From the NCBI RefSeq assembly GCF_000315625.1, contig NW_005434588.1, positions 333,245 through 360,777 of the forward strand: a stretch of DNA of 27,533 nucleotides, in the 5' to 3' direction. The position numbers and the translations under genes are program-made. This stretch comes from Guillardia theta CCMP2712. Taxonomy: Eukaryota > Cryptophyceae > Pyrenomonadales > Geminigeraceae. Of the stretch, positions 1 to 10,267 are shown in pieces (position 1 is the stretch's first letter; each line of letters opens with the position of its first letter). The notes beneath the pieces are model-generated. The model was not told where the DNA came from. It worked only from the letters and a program-made list of their open reading frames with translations, and did not search any database.

Positions 1-21
1 GAGGAGGGAGGAGGAACGTAC

Positions 22-1692
22 ATAGAGAAGTCGGAGGAGAGAAGCAGCTTTGTTGAGTTGCTCGTCTCCTATTCATCATCGATGCATTAGAATTTTCAGG
101 GAAAAGATGTCAGGAGACGGGTAGGGAGAGGAGAGGAGAGGAGAGGAGAGGAGAGGAGAGGAGAGGAGAGGAGAGGAGAGGAGAGGAGAGGAGAGGAGAG
201 GAGAGGAGAGAGGAGAGGAGAGGAGAGGAGAGGATAGAGGAGAGGAGAGGAGAGAGGAGAGGAGAGGATAGGAGAGGAGAGGAGCGGAGAGGGGAGAGGA
301 GAGTAGAGGAGAGGAGAGGAGAGGAGAGGAAAGGAGGGTTATCGCGTGACACAATACCTGTGGTATACCTCGATTTCAAGGCAATAATCTCTTGTCTTCT
401 TCTTCGTCGTCCCCCTCTTCTCCAACAGCATCCCATCACAACCATCACAACCATCACAACCATCACAACCATCATCAACCCCCCAACACAACTCTCACCT
501 GCTCCAGCGCAAACTTGCTCAGCTTGCTCTCCAGCACCGAGGCGCAGGCCTGCAGCTGCAACCAGACTTCATCACTTGCTCCCTCCTCTCCTACACTTGA
601 TCCCTCCTCTCCCTCCCTCCTCCCCATCTCCTCCCTCCCTCCTTCACCATGGAATCGCTTGATTCATCCTTGGGGATTCCCAGGACCCCCGCTAGCTCCT
701 CTAGAGCTGACCTGCACAGCATTTCCTGTCACATCCAAGTGCCTGACCCAACACGCGTCCTCACCGAAACTCCCTGGACTCGACGTCGAGCTCGATGCTG
801 TCGCTCGCCGACAGGCTCCCTGCTCAGAGCAGCTAAGACAGGATGCGCTGCAGGCTAAGGGGGAGGAGGAAACCTGCCCTGGTATCGACCGACTTGCCCT
901 GCAGCTTGCAAGGTCACAGCAGGATCGCAGAGCTCGAGAGGTGATGTCACTACCTTGCTCTTGCTCTCCTTGATCTTTTGTAGCTCGCTAGCCCGATCTG
1001 CAAGCCAAACATCATCCATTCAGATTGTACATCACATCTCTACTTCTACACCATCATCTTTCTTTTTATACAATCTCCTCTCCCTCTACACCTTCTTTCT
1101 TTATACACAATCCTCTCTTTGAACACCTTCATCTTTCTTTTACACAATCTCTTCTCTTTCTACACCTTCTCTTCTCCTTATGCACACCTTCCGTTCTCAC
1201 TCACAATCTTCTCTTCTCACACACGTCTACATACCCGAGTATTCCATCCCGATCGCGTAAGACAGCAACCAATCCAGCACCACATGCCTCTCCCTCTTAT
1301 CCTTTGGTGCTTCCCAATCCGACGCTCCCAGATCTTGCAAGTAACTCTTCATGGCCTTGTCCCTTCGTATCGCATATCAGCACAGACTCGTACTCTTCCC
1401 TCCTCTCCCTCCCTCCCTCCTCTCCCCTCTCTCCTTTCCCTCCCTTCCCCTCCCCTCCCCTCCCCTCCTCTCCTCTCCTCTCCTCTCCTCTCCTCTCCTC
1501 TCCTCTCCTCTCCCCACTCCCTCACCAGCCAGCCGAGTTGATGTCGTTCAGTGCCGCTCTTTCCTCCTGCGTGTAGAAACGAATCTTGCGGTTCTCTAGC
1601 CAGGTGACCAGAAACCTAAAGGATTGCTCTGACTCCAGGTCCAACCCACTGGCCTGCATGAGGAGCTTGTCACAGCAAGCAGCACAGCCCAT
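22..1692 (-). CDS. RTRAF: RTRAF / hCLE / CGI-99 homologue, 9 exons, C-terminus beyond the left edge
   Basis: Spliced exons (minus): 1692-1526, 1362-1235, 997-954, 904-874, 819-765, 711-648, 555-499, 388-358, 68-22; all phases agree, giving 208 codons. The product aligns along its length with human RTRAF (C14orf166), the RNA-binding partner of the tRNA-ligase complex and a regulator of transcription and RNA transport. Landmarks are an N-terminal FLVTWLENRKIRFY (human FIVWLEDQKIRHY), then WDKAMKSYL and LDWLLSYAIGMEYS, IELDVESREF, MLQACASVLESKLS, and TTGDEQLNKAASLLRLLY against human TGDAVLNEAAQILRLLH. The start Met at 1692 gives the same spacing to the first conserved block as in human. The last roughly 35 residues should lie left of base 1. 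Introns are 49-290 bp; the first and last carry GGAGA/TCTCC repeats. The family is recognised from memory of the human protein; the match is strong. Confidence 0.9.
121..335. repeat. GGAGA (TCTCC) pentanucleotide satellite inside the last visible RTRAF intron
   Basis: A nearly pure run of the five-base unit with a few interruptions fills most of the intron between exons 388-358 and 68-22. It creates long Ser/Leu/Pro-rich open frames on both strands that are not genes. Confidence 0.95.
1441..1512. repeat. TCTCC pentanucleotide tract in RTRAF intron 1
   Basis: About fourteen copies of the five-base unit lie between the exon-1 donor (1525) and the exon-2 acceptor (1363). The sense strand of this intron is purine-rich, opposite to the tract in the last intron. 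Confidence 0.9.
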
Positions 1693-2310
1693 GGTGCTGG
1701 GACATTCACAAGGGAAAGAACAGCATGTCGTTGGACAGAGAGCGAGGACACTGAAAGTTTTGCACAAGGAGATGATGCACGCATAGACCCGGGCATGCTC
1801 ATTGCTTCGCTTTGACTTCTCTTGGTTGAACACGCCTCCCCTGCTCTCCTCCGCTCATTTCTTCTCTCCTGCTCTCCTCTACTTTGCTGCTTCCCCAATC
1901 TTTCCCTCTCCTCTCCTCTCATCTCCTCTCATATCCTCTCCTCTCCTCTCCTCTCCTCTCTCCTCACCTCGCTGCATTCCAGCGCCTTGAGCTTCCTTGC
2001 TATCGCTGCCATCGTCCGTCCCGTTGATCCTGAACAACCCACTAACCCCACCCATCCGTGTGAGATACTACCCCTCAATATTCCAATTACAACCCCTCTT
2101 TATTAGACTTCATGGACTACCCCACCCCACCGCACAATCCCGAAAATCCGGGCAAAAGGAATCGAGCGAAGGGGGAGGACGGGAGGGAGAGGAGGGGAGA
2201 GGGAGGAGGAGGGAAACCGAGAGGAAGGTAGAGAGCATGACGAGAGAAAGGTGAACTTGCTTCATTGAAACAGCAAGAAACATTCGCCCGCCTCTCTCTA
2301 GAGAGTTTCC
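1693..2310. other. Intergenic region upstream of RTRAF
   Basis: It lies between the RTRAF start (1692) and the stop codon of the next minus-strand gene (2311-2313). A pyrimidine-rich stretch with TCTCC repeats occupies roughly 1840-1970, and a purine-rich stretch roughly 2160-2235. No exon with matching splice phases is apparent on either strand. Confidence 0.6.
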
Positions 2311-4180
2311 TTAGGTTGGGCTTGATCTCAGTGCAAGGAGGAGGATATCCGTCCAGGCAGGGACCTGGAGAGGAGGAGGAGGAAGTCAGGAGGGGAGGAG
2401 AGAACAAGATGATGGTGTACCATCTCAGCGAAAGTGTAGCCGATGTAGATGATCCTTCCAGCTTCGCAAGGAAGCATGAAGACTACTGAGACCTCTGAGG
2501 CCTCGTAGTAAGAGACAGCCTGCAGTTCCCGGTCACCTCAAGCCGCTCTGGCAGGCAGGAGCCGCAGTCCTCCTCTCCTCACCTCCTTGGGCAACGATGC
2601 TGTCGTCACTCCCACATTGTACGTCTCCACAGCAGGCAGAGTGACCGCGCCGTACTGGAACGCGGAGCCCATGGCTGAATCCTGCATCTCATATGGCCCC
2701 TCAACCCACTTGGGTTCCAGCTCGTATCCGTAGCTGAGAGCAACCGATCAGTGAGGAGGTGCGAGGACGCGCAGGAGAGGAGGAGAGAAGCGAGGAGGAA
2801 CAACGGAGGGGCGGGGCAGAGGATAGGAGCGAAGGAGGATGGAGGGGTGAAGGGGGGGAGGAGGGCACTGATGAGAGTCCAGCATGAGAGGAGGAGGATC
2901 ACTGCCCACTTACCCGTCAGTCCCAGCGAGGTTCTGATTGATAAACAAGACGCCCGTCGGGCCACCCACAACGATGATAGTGTTTCCTCCGACAAGAACC
3001 TATCAAGTCCACGTCACGAGACAGAGAGTGCGTGGCATCGGGACATACGTAGTCGTTCAACATGGCCATGGCCCTGGTCGACATGGAAGGAAACTGGTGG
3101 AAGGGAGGGATGACCAGGACCTGTCACGACGTCAAGTCAGCAAGAGCCTTCGTGGGTGGCAAACGAGTAGTTCTGACCGAGTTGGTATTGCGGGAGAGGA
3201 AGCGGAGCTGTACGGAGTTCATGTCTGACATGAAGGAGTTTGTGTTCCACTTGTGATCATGCCATGATCTGTCATCCAAGGTGAGTAAGGTGGAGACAAG
3301 AGCCCGCCAGCAAGCAGACACGATCTCACGTTCTCAAGCCAAGGATTCTGCGGACATTGTTTGCCGGGCCAGTGTGATCTACACAGTCAGGGTCCGACCA
3401 CATGGTGACGTGCTTGACGTATGGTGGGCCAGCATCGGGGGACCACTGTCCATGGGCCATCGACCTGATTGGGAGGAGATCCATCAGAACTTGAAGGAGG
3501 GATTTTCCCCAGGGATTCAAGCAGACTCGCAGGAGAGACGAGGAAAGCAGCATCGAAAACGTAGAGCAGATGATCCGGTGTAACAGCAACACCGGTTGTG
3601 TCCTCTTGTAGAAGGCATACCTGTCGTAGTATCGCAAGGCTCCACCGTGGGTCCAGGAAGGGAAGAAGGAGGAATCCTTGGGCGAGGAAGACAGTCCCAA
3701 CAATCCGACTACGTTCCAATCAAACCCGTTCTCAATCTGCCATGAGTGAGCTCCGATCACAAGCCTCTAGATGGCAAACCTGGTTCAACATGACCCCGCA
3801 CATGACCGCAGCCATCAGGAGCACTGATCCAACCGCTAGTCTTACATTACTCCGCATGCTCGGCCTGAGAACAACGCAATGAGCGACACCGACAGCGCAT
3901 GGTCTGCATGTTACCTCGCTGGAGCATCCATTCCCTGCTCGGCGGAGGCATCAGCAGTGGCCATAGAGCCGTACGTCATCGTTTCCAGTCGGCTTGGCCT
4001 CTACCGCGATGACAGCGCCGTCCTTCCTGAGTAACGACATCAGATGCCTGCAGATGGGAAAATCGTTGTGTATCATATCCGCATGACGATGGTTATTGGA
4101 TCAGGATGCTTTGCTCAATCCCTCTGCCTTTCTCTCGGACTGATCGTCAACAAGGACCTTGCACGAAACTCTGGAATATT
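2311..4180 (-). CDS. Unrecognised 12-exon gene with GGNTIIVVGG segment, 5' end incomplete
   Basis: Exons (minus): 4180-4158, 4047-3975, 3934-3915, 3864-3846, 3766-3621, 3464-3330, 3268-3178, 3120-3049, 2999-2914, 2733-2583, 2519-2421, 2364-2311. Every donor/acceptor phase agrees, giving 322 residues and a TAA stop; introns are about 40-156 bp. No convincing start codon was found, so one or more 5' exons are missing. Visible segments include LVIPPFHQF, LNDYVLVGGNTIIVVGG, NQNLAGTDG, ELEPKWVEGPYEMQDSA, IIYIGYTF and the end VPAWTDILLLALRSSPT. The alternation of a buried hydrophobic strand (TIIVVGG), a Gly-rich turn and a late IIYIGYTF strand would suit an alpha/beta fold of the class-I glutamine-amidotransferase kind, but this is only an impression. 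I do not recognise the family. Confidence 0.7.
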
Positions 4181-4661
4181 CTGCGAGCAGGCCGATGCCG
4201 TCGCAACACTCTCATCCACCTCCCTCTCACAGACTTCAACACTTGCTGTGACATCATCATCAAGCAACCCAACCTCTTCCCTCTATATTCCACATCAGCA
4301 TCAAGCAAGTCAACCTCTTCCCTCTATCTTCCACATCATGCTCTGCAATACTTCTCAATGCTCACCCAACTCAGATGTCCTCGGGGTCATTGCAGAATCC
4401 ACCCTCTCCTCTGATGACAGTCACGCTACCCCTTGTCCTGTGCGCATGCTTGCTCTCCTCCTCCCTCTCGCTCCCTGCAGCATGTTCTCTTCCTTCTCTC
4501 TTCTTCCTCCTCCCTCTCTCTCGCTCCTCGTCATCTCGCCATGCTCCCTCTCCCCTCATCTAACGAACACACGGCATTGCCCACTCAGCCGCGACCCTTC
4601 GACAAGATCGTTACAAACAGTTAGAACTATGGTTTGTAACGGAAATATTGTAACGGTAATA
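4181..4661. other. Divergent intergenic region with a duplicated 34-bp segment
   Basis: It separates the minus-strand gene to the left from the plus-strand gene starting at 4662. An imperfect direct repeat (about 4267-4300 and 4306-4338, built on AACCTCTTCCCTCTAT) lies in the middle. Missing first exons of the minus-strand gene may also lie here. Confidence 0.4.
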
Positions 4662-5801
4662 ATGGCTCCGAGGCGACTTTTGAGACAGCAATTTTCCAAT
4701 GTTACAAATTCCAAGGAAAACATCGCTGTCCTAGCAAGGCCCGGACCCAGCATGCTGGCGAAGCAGGGGATGGTGGTAGCCGTCCTCGTCGCTTCCACTC
4801 CCTGTTGCCTTCTGCTGCCCCCTCCTCCTCGACTTCAACTCTTACCTCTTCCCCTCGACGTCTCTTCCTCCGCCTCCATCCATCCTCCTCTCCCCTCCGC
4901 AAGCTCCCTTCGCACACCCGCCACTCGGATCCATGGCCATTCTATCAAGTCGTTCCCTCGCTCCTCTCCTGCTCTTGCCTTCAACGCCCCTTGCTCCGAT
5001 GGCTTCAAGACGGACGAGCCCTTTGGACCTCTCTCCTTTGAGCAAGTGCCAGGGGTCATCGGTACCTTCAACAGTTTCTACTTGTGCGAACGATGCGGAT
5101 TCCAGTGCGAGAATGTCACGGGAATGGATGAGCACAAGAAAGGTTGTACCGCCCCTTACTTCCTCGACAACTGCAGCTCATCAGAAGACAGCTACGACCC
5201 CTTGACGGATCTCAACGATCCCAACGGCTACAAATATTCCATCAGCTTCGCTTCACACTCCCCAATCTTCCGCATGCTCGAGAGCGCCAAGCGTTCCCTC
5301 GCAGGCCGCACAGACCATGGCAAGAAGTTGAACACTTGCTCGCTCAGGAAGGCCGTCTCTCCTCCGATCACCCTGATGAGTGTTGGGAGGGGTTGCCACC
5401 GGGTCCTCCTGCGGACTTGTATGCCCAACAATCTTGGTCGGAGGATGAGAAGAAGGAACGCGCTATCAATGAAGGCAAGCGGATGGTCAGACAAGCTGTC
5501 GTCTGCCTTTCAGAGGTCAGCATCCAAGGTCGGGCGTGCGAGTGTCTCCCTGAAGGAGGTGAGGATGTCTCCTCATCGTCGACCTCTCTGTGGTGAGTCT
5601 GACATGGTCCAGTGGGTGCTCAGCAAACTTGCAAGTTTCATCAAGGAGGTTTGGAAACCTGTCGCAACACGTCCCGCTGACCCGCACCCTCCCTGTTTGT
5701 TACAGATACGGGAAAGTCCGCAGGTCATTCAGAAGCATGGTATCAGCGGTGTGTTGATGTACGGTACGGCACAGCTCGACATTTTGGGTGGGTTGAACTG
5801 A
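4662..5801 (+). CDS. Unrecognised gene with a Cys/His finger, 4 exons
   Basis: Model: 4662-5292, 5352-5515, 5613-5648, 5706-5801 (TGA), 308 residues; an alternative Met is at 4629. Exon 1 begins with a basic, hydrophobic N-terminus (MAPRRLLRQQF) and a Pro/Ser-rich stretch, then carries FGPLSFEQVPGVIGTFNSF directly followed by a finger of the form C-x2-C-x3-C-x8-H-x4-C (YLCERCGFQCENVTGMDEH). Exon 2 has the charged stretch SWSEDEKKERAINEG. The C-terminus is hydrophobic (GISGVLMYGTAQLDILGGLN). The intron 1 junction (donor at 5293, acceptor at 5351) is the weakest; an alternative would be a frameshift near 5345. It is divergent from the minus-strand gene ending at 2311. The finger suggests zinc binding, but no family is recognised. 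Confidence 0.5.
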   Translation: MAPRRLLRQQFSNVTNSKENIAVLARPGPSMLAKQGMVVAVLVASTPCCLLLPPPPRLQLLPLPLDVSSSASIHPPLPSASSLRTPATRIHGHSIKSFPRSSPALAFNAPCSDGFKTDEPFGPLSFEQVPGVIGTFNSFYLCERCGFQCENVTGMDEHKKGCTAPYFLDNCSSSEDSYDPLTDLNDPNGYKYSISFASHSPIFRMLESAKRSLAGRTDHGKKLNTCSLRKAVSPPITLMSVGRGCHRVLLRTCMPNNLGRRMRRRNALSMKASGWSDKLSSAFQRSASKVGRASVSLKEVRMSPHRRPLCGESDMVQWVLSKLASFIKEVWKPVATRPADPHPPCLLQIRESPQVIQKHGISGVLMYGTAQLDILGGLN

Positions 5802-5975
5802 CAAGGCTCTGGCGCAGGAGCTATCAGCCATCTGACATACAGGTAAAGAAGTTCTTTTTTGTCTTGCAAAACAACATGTCATGCACACGATGATGACCGA
5901 TGAAACTTCACAGTGTTTGTATTGTCGTCTCCTGGATGCTCCACGGTAACTTTCCCTTCCTCATCCTCTCCTTGG

Positions 5976-6053
5976 TCACACTTCCATATCTATAGGCCTG
6001 CGGACGGGATTCTCTCCACTAGATCAAGAGCAGGTAGACCTTTGTGCTGGTCT

Positions 6054-6101
<48 letters not shown>

Positions 6102-9100
6102 CGTCCACGTCCTCGTCCTCGTCCTCACTCGACATCGTCCTCTTCCCTGTCCCGGTTCCCATCCCAGTCTTCCATCAGCTCCACCTCCTTGCCGGCCTGC
6201 CTCCTGACACTCTTGCAGTGGAAGGGCTTCTTCCTCCTGTACCTCGCCGTGTGCAGCTCGCAGGTCTGCCCCTCTGCTCCTCCTGCCCTCCACTGACGTC
6301 TCTGCAGTTCTGGCTCCGCCCTCTCCGCATCACTGCAGCTCTGACGCTCGCGCCATGGCATTCTCGCGTCTTGAACAAGCTTCAGAAGGCTTTCAGCACA
6401 CCCAAGTGACCGCAGCTCTCCCCTCCCCTCGTTCCTCGTGACGTCCCCTTCATGGCTGCAGAGAACTGGCTCTCGGAATCCTCCTCTTCCTTATCAACAT
6501 TCTCCTCCCCCTCGTCATTCTGCACGTCGGCCTCCGCGTCTCTGCGTAAGAGCCTTCCTGCCTTCCCACCGAGCTGACCTTCTTCAGATTTGTTCTCAAC
6601 GCTCCTCTCTTCCCCGACCGCCCTCCTCTCATGCTGTGGGAGAAAGCTGCAGTGGTCATGGGAGCAATCTTGGGGCAGGTACAACCTGCTCCTCCTGCCT
6701 TTTCCCCTCCTGCTCCTCCTACTCCTACTCCTCCTCCTCCTCCTGCTCCTACTCCTCCTGCTCCTCCGCCTGAGTTTCAAGCAGGTCATCGCCGGACCCC
6801 TCGGATCCATCGGGGGCATCATGTGGCTGTACGGTTTCTCCGCCTCCAGAATCGTTTCCATCCTGTTGTTGGGATAAAGTGGCTGAGCTTCGCCCTGCTG
6901 TTCTCTAACAGCTCGCCTGCTGCTGCTTGCGCTTCGCTGCTCGCTGCTCCCCCCTCCTCGCTCTACAAGTTGAGATTCTCCTTCTTGTTGCTTCCTCGGA
7001 GAGTTCCGCTCCTCCACTTCACGCGCTTTCCTGGAGCAACAGGTGAGTACTTGGCATGTACATGCTGAACCCTCACGGGGCTTGCGGGCCGAAACTTTGA
7101 GGGGAGAGGTGGAGATATGCACTGAAAGAACCGTAAGAATGAGAGAGGAAGAAGGGAAGGGGAGAGGAAGAGGGAGAGGGAGGAAAGAGAGAAGAAGGAG
7201 AGGAAGAGGAAGGAGAGAAGGGAGGGGAGTAAGAGGAGGGAAAGAAGGTAGATAAGGGAGATTAGGTAGAGGAGCAAGGAAGGGCTGGGGAGGGGGGAGA
7301 GAGAGAAGGGAGAGAGGGGGGGAGGTAGAGGAAGAGACATATTGGATCCGTGTCGCTCCTTCGCTTGTCGACCTTCCCGCCCTCCTCACTGGATGGATTG
7401 TTGGTCAGACGATGCGAGCGGGAGGAAAGTTAAGACTCACTTGTCAACATGTTGCACCTGGCAGTGCGAGAAGGGAAGGCAGGGAGAAAGAAGGAAATCA
7501 GATGAACAAACATCGCAAACACAAGATTGGCAAATCTTCAACTCACATTGCCTTCATCGTCGATGTACATCTTGTCAAGGTGTCAGTGTCACAGGCACGG
7601 ACTCTCACGCAACCACCTTGTCTCGAGTGTCGACACCCTTGCCCTTGAGTATTGCCTTCTTCATCAGCTGCGGGGAGCAGGTTGAGCAATCAACAAGGCA
7701 GGCGCACAAAGATGTAGTCAAGTTGGCTTGTCAAGCTAGACAAGGAACAATAAGTTTCAAATCTATCGACCTGTGGGTGGGCATACACCGTCGGTCGTTC
7801 TCTTGACCGCTGCAGCCGTTGCTGTAGAAACGTTGAGGTCGGTACAAGGTTTCTTCATCGGAGCAGGCAGTAGCGCTCACCCCGTAGCTGTTGCCGTAGA
7901 TCTCTTCAGAGCGGACGAGGCGTTTCCGTGGTTCAATGACCGTGCGATCCTGAGGACGAGAAGTCAAGTGGATCAGAGAAGGACTAGTAGATGCAGGAGA
8001 AGGAAGTATGAACGAGAAAGTAGGACGATAATGGAATGATTGAGATGAGTTGCGAAGTCATCGAGTTGGAGTTGGAGGAGGAGACGATCGGGGAGGACGT
8101 AGCAGTGGGAGCGGCATGATTTGAAGTAGGATCGGACGACGGTGGAATGAGATACGACAACATGGAATGTAAACATGGCAGGAGAGAAGATTATCAAGAG
8201 ATGGAATAGGGAGGAGTATCTCCGAACCTGCTCCTCCATCTCAGATTCGTCATCGTCATCGCTGTCCCCGGCCCTGGTCCCAACTGAAGGAACAAGTCAA
8301 CGATTTCATGGATGCAATGGAGAAATCACCAGAGAGGGGGCCCTGGGTTGTTGCTGGCGACTTCTTCAGGGGCACCAGGATGGATGAGATGCGCGACAAC
8401 TGCGATGAGAGTGAGAAGGAGGCGGAGGAGAAGGCTGGACCTCTTGAAAGGCTTCTTTCTTCCTCCTCCTGTGATTTCTCTTCTGCGTCCTGGTTTGTCC
8501 CTGGAAGATGAATGAGACGAAGAACAAGTTCTTGTGTGAGAATGTAGTTGACAAGTCATAACAGGTGAAGCCTTGAATGTAAGACAACAGTGGAAGAAAT
8601 CAGCAAATCAGGTCGAGCAGGCAGGAATGGGCAACAGCGATGTGAGTAAAAGTTGACGAGTAGAGAGGAACATGCAAAGAACCAGGAAAGGTCAAGCATC
8701 ATTATCCACGGCATCAATTGGAAAATACATTGTTGGTGGATGTTGTTCGTTTCAGCAGCTTTTCCCGCTCGTCGAATTGCCTGAAAATTTTGAATAACTA
8801 CAAAAATAAATCATCGGCAAATCATCATGATACCTCTGAATCTCATTGTTGTCGAGCCCTGAATCCTTTGAGCTCAACTTGAACTCTTCCTCCTCTGAGC
8901 TCTCAAACGCTGCTCCCTTGTGTTTGCCGCCTTGCTTGACCTTGCTGTCTTGTTCTGACAGACCGGCCTCAACAATGGCTCTCAATCGTCAAGACAAAGT
9001 ACAAACTTTCTTCAGGCGCGGGTTGCGGAGCATTCGTCTTAGTCACTGGATCGGGTGGGTCCACGAAGGTACACTTTTCCATCTGGTCTGGCATGTGAGC

Positions 9101-10267
9101 AAAGGAGAGAGGAGGGGAAAAAGACAATGAATTGACCATCAGCCTTGCTGGCCTGTTCTCATCAGCCCACACGTTGTTATGCAACTGAACGGGATGAAAC
9201 CAGTCAGAAACTTCGTTTCCCCGATGTGCCTGTGAAACTCACTTTCGTCTGCTCCAGGGTCAACGAACAGTTGTTGCCTTCCATCACCTGACAAGACGGT
9301 CACGTTGCTGCTGCTACACATGAAGACCAACGAAGATGGAGCAGACAAAGGCTGTGCCCATCTTCAAAGATGTGCAGGAGACGGAGGCTGAGCCGCTCAA
9401 AGAAAAATGCGCCTGAGGAACGAGTCATCATCGAGCAAGCAAGGTTGTGATGAGATAGACAAGCTTCTTGCGAGTAAGACATCAGAATTATCATCACCGA
9501 GTTGCTTCCGAAGGAAGACCTTTCAATCCTCACTTCTGAATCTCCCACCGCTCTAATGCCACTGTTTGCACAGTTGGCAAACCTTGAGCTCTGTGCATAG
9601 CACCACGAACTCTCGGCAAGCACGACTCTGTTCCAGTCGTCACCACACCTCTCACAGAGCAGCATCGCATCGCAACTCACGCTGTCAGTGATCGCTTCTC
9701 CTCGTCTCTCCCTCCCATGATGCAATGCTTGAACGTCGCTCTCCCCACCCCCGAGAGCAGGATAGACGTCCCGTCCAAGGCATACACCCTGCAGTCCTCG
9801 AACCTCCAGGGATCGATGACATCAGTGATGGCATGTATCTGAGCGATCCCGTTGCCCCCAAGGATGTGCATGCACGTCTCCTCCGCCTCCGCCTCATGCT
9901 GGAAGCAGATATTCGACAGCTCCCCCGTGGAGCCAGGAAGGAGCATCCACCTTCCATGTATGACCGGGAAGAAGTTGGGTCCCGCGTACAGCTTGACATC
10001 TGTCTTATGAACAGCAAGGCGTCCACCCAAGTAGTGATTTCCTTCCTCGATGTAGATGGGGAGAGGGAATTTCACCCCAATGGCTCGGTCCAGGGTCGGG
10101 AAGTCCGCCGGGAATCGGATCTGCAGCTGCGTCTTCGGCTTCTCGACGAAGATTTTCCTACGGATGGGACCTCTCCTCTTGTACTCGCCATGAGCGCAGA
10201 GGACGAAGAGAGTCAAGATCACCCAGCAGCGGGTCATGCGATTGGCTGGACTGTGTAAGTGTTTCAT
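5976..10267 (-). CDS. Predicted secreted beta-helix protein with long charged tail, 20 exons
   Basis: Exons (minus): 10267-9681, 9582-9498, 9412-9328, 9287-9243, 9157-9137, 9087-9007, 8978-8834, 8780-8729, 8500-8401, 8283-8228, 7949-7881, 7821-7789, 7667-7617, 7570-7547, 7457-7441, 7030-6910, 6862-6753, 6646-6411, 6369-6129, 6018-5976. They total 2202 nt (733 residues plus TGA) with all phases agreeing. The N-terminus has a signal peptide (MTRCWVILTLFVLCAHG, residues 11-27). Next come rungs typical of a right-handed parallel beta-helix of the pectin-lyase type, for example VYALDGTSILLSGVGRATF, FANCANSGIRAVGDSEVRI and AHFSLSGSASVSCTSLKMG. The second half is low-complexity and charged (ESSEEEEFKLSS, AGDSDDDDESEMEEQ, DEGEENVDKEEEDSESQ) with short conserved-looking pieces (LMKKAILKGKGVDTRDK, MYIDDEGN). 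The 28-bp intron at 8979-9006 is suspiciously short. Two adjacent genes cannot be excluded, but frame continuity argues for one. Confidence 0.65.
6056..6122. repeat. CTCCTG hexanucleotide tract, intronic
   Basis: Tandem CTCCTG/CTGCTC units lie in the last intron (6019-6128) of the beta-helix gene. A related tract fills 6700-6770, in the intron between exons 6862-6753 and 6646-6411. Confidence 0.85.
7135..7335. repeat. Purine-rich GGA/GAGA tract in a 410-bp intron
   Basis: A run of GAGAGG, GAAGGAGA and GGGGAGAG units makes up much of the intron 7031-7440 of the beta-helix gene. On the gene's sense strand this is a long polypyrimidine stretch. Confidence 0.8.

Noticed and set aside
392-973. 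Plus-strand 193-residue Ser/His-rich open frame
   Set aside because: It is antisense to five phase-matched RTRAF exons that match the human protein; the frame is open only because of simple repeats.
1025-1576. Plus-strand Ser/Leu/Pro-rich open frames
   Set aside because: They read through TCTCC repeats and are antisense to RTRAF exons 1 and 2.
4044-4661. N-terminal extension of the plus-strand gene back to 4044
   Set aside because: It is antisense to the well-matched exon 4047-3975 only at its edge, has no conserved-looking sequence and crosses the divergent promoter region; the start was placed at 4662.
7339-7388. Minus-strand exon reading EEGGKVDKRRSDTDP
   Set aside because: It looks coding, but including it breaks the phase between exons 7457-7441 and 7030-6910, which join exactly without it.
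9139-9348. Minus-strand frame reading SSSNVTVLSGDG and a read-through reading LHNNVWADENRPARL
   Set aside because: Both are protein-like, but their phases do not connect to the neighbouring exons; splices at 9328/9287 and 9243/9157 do.
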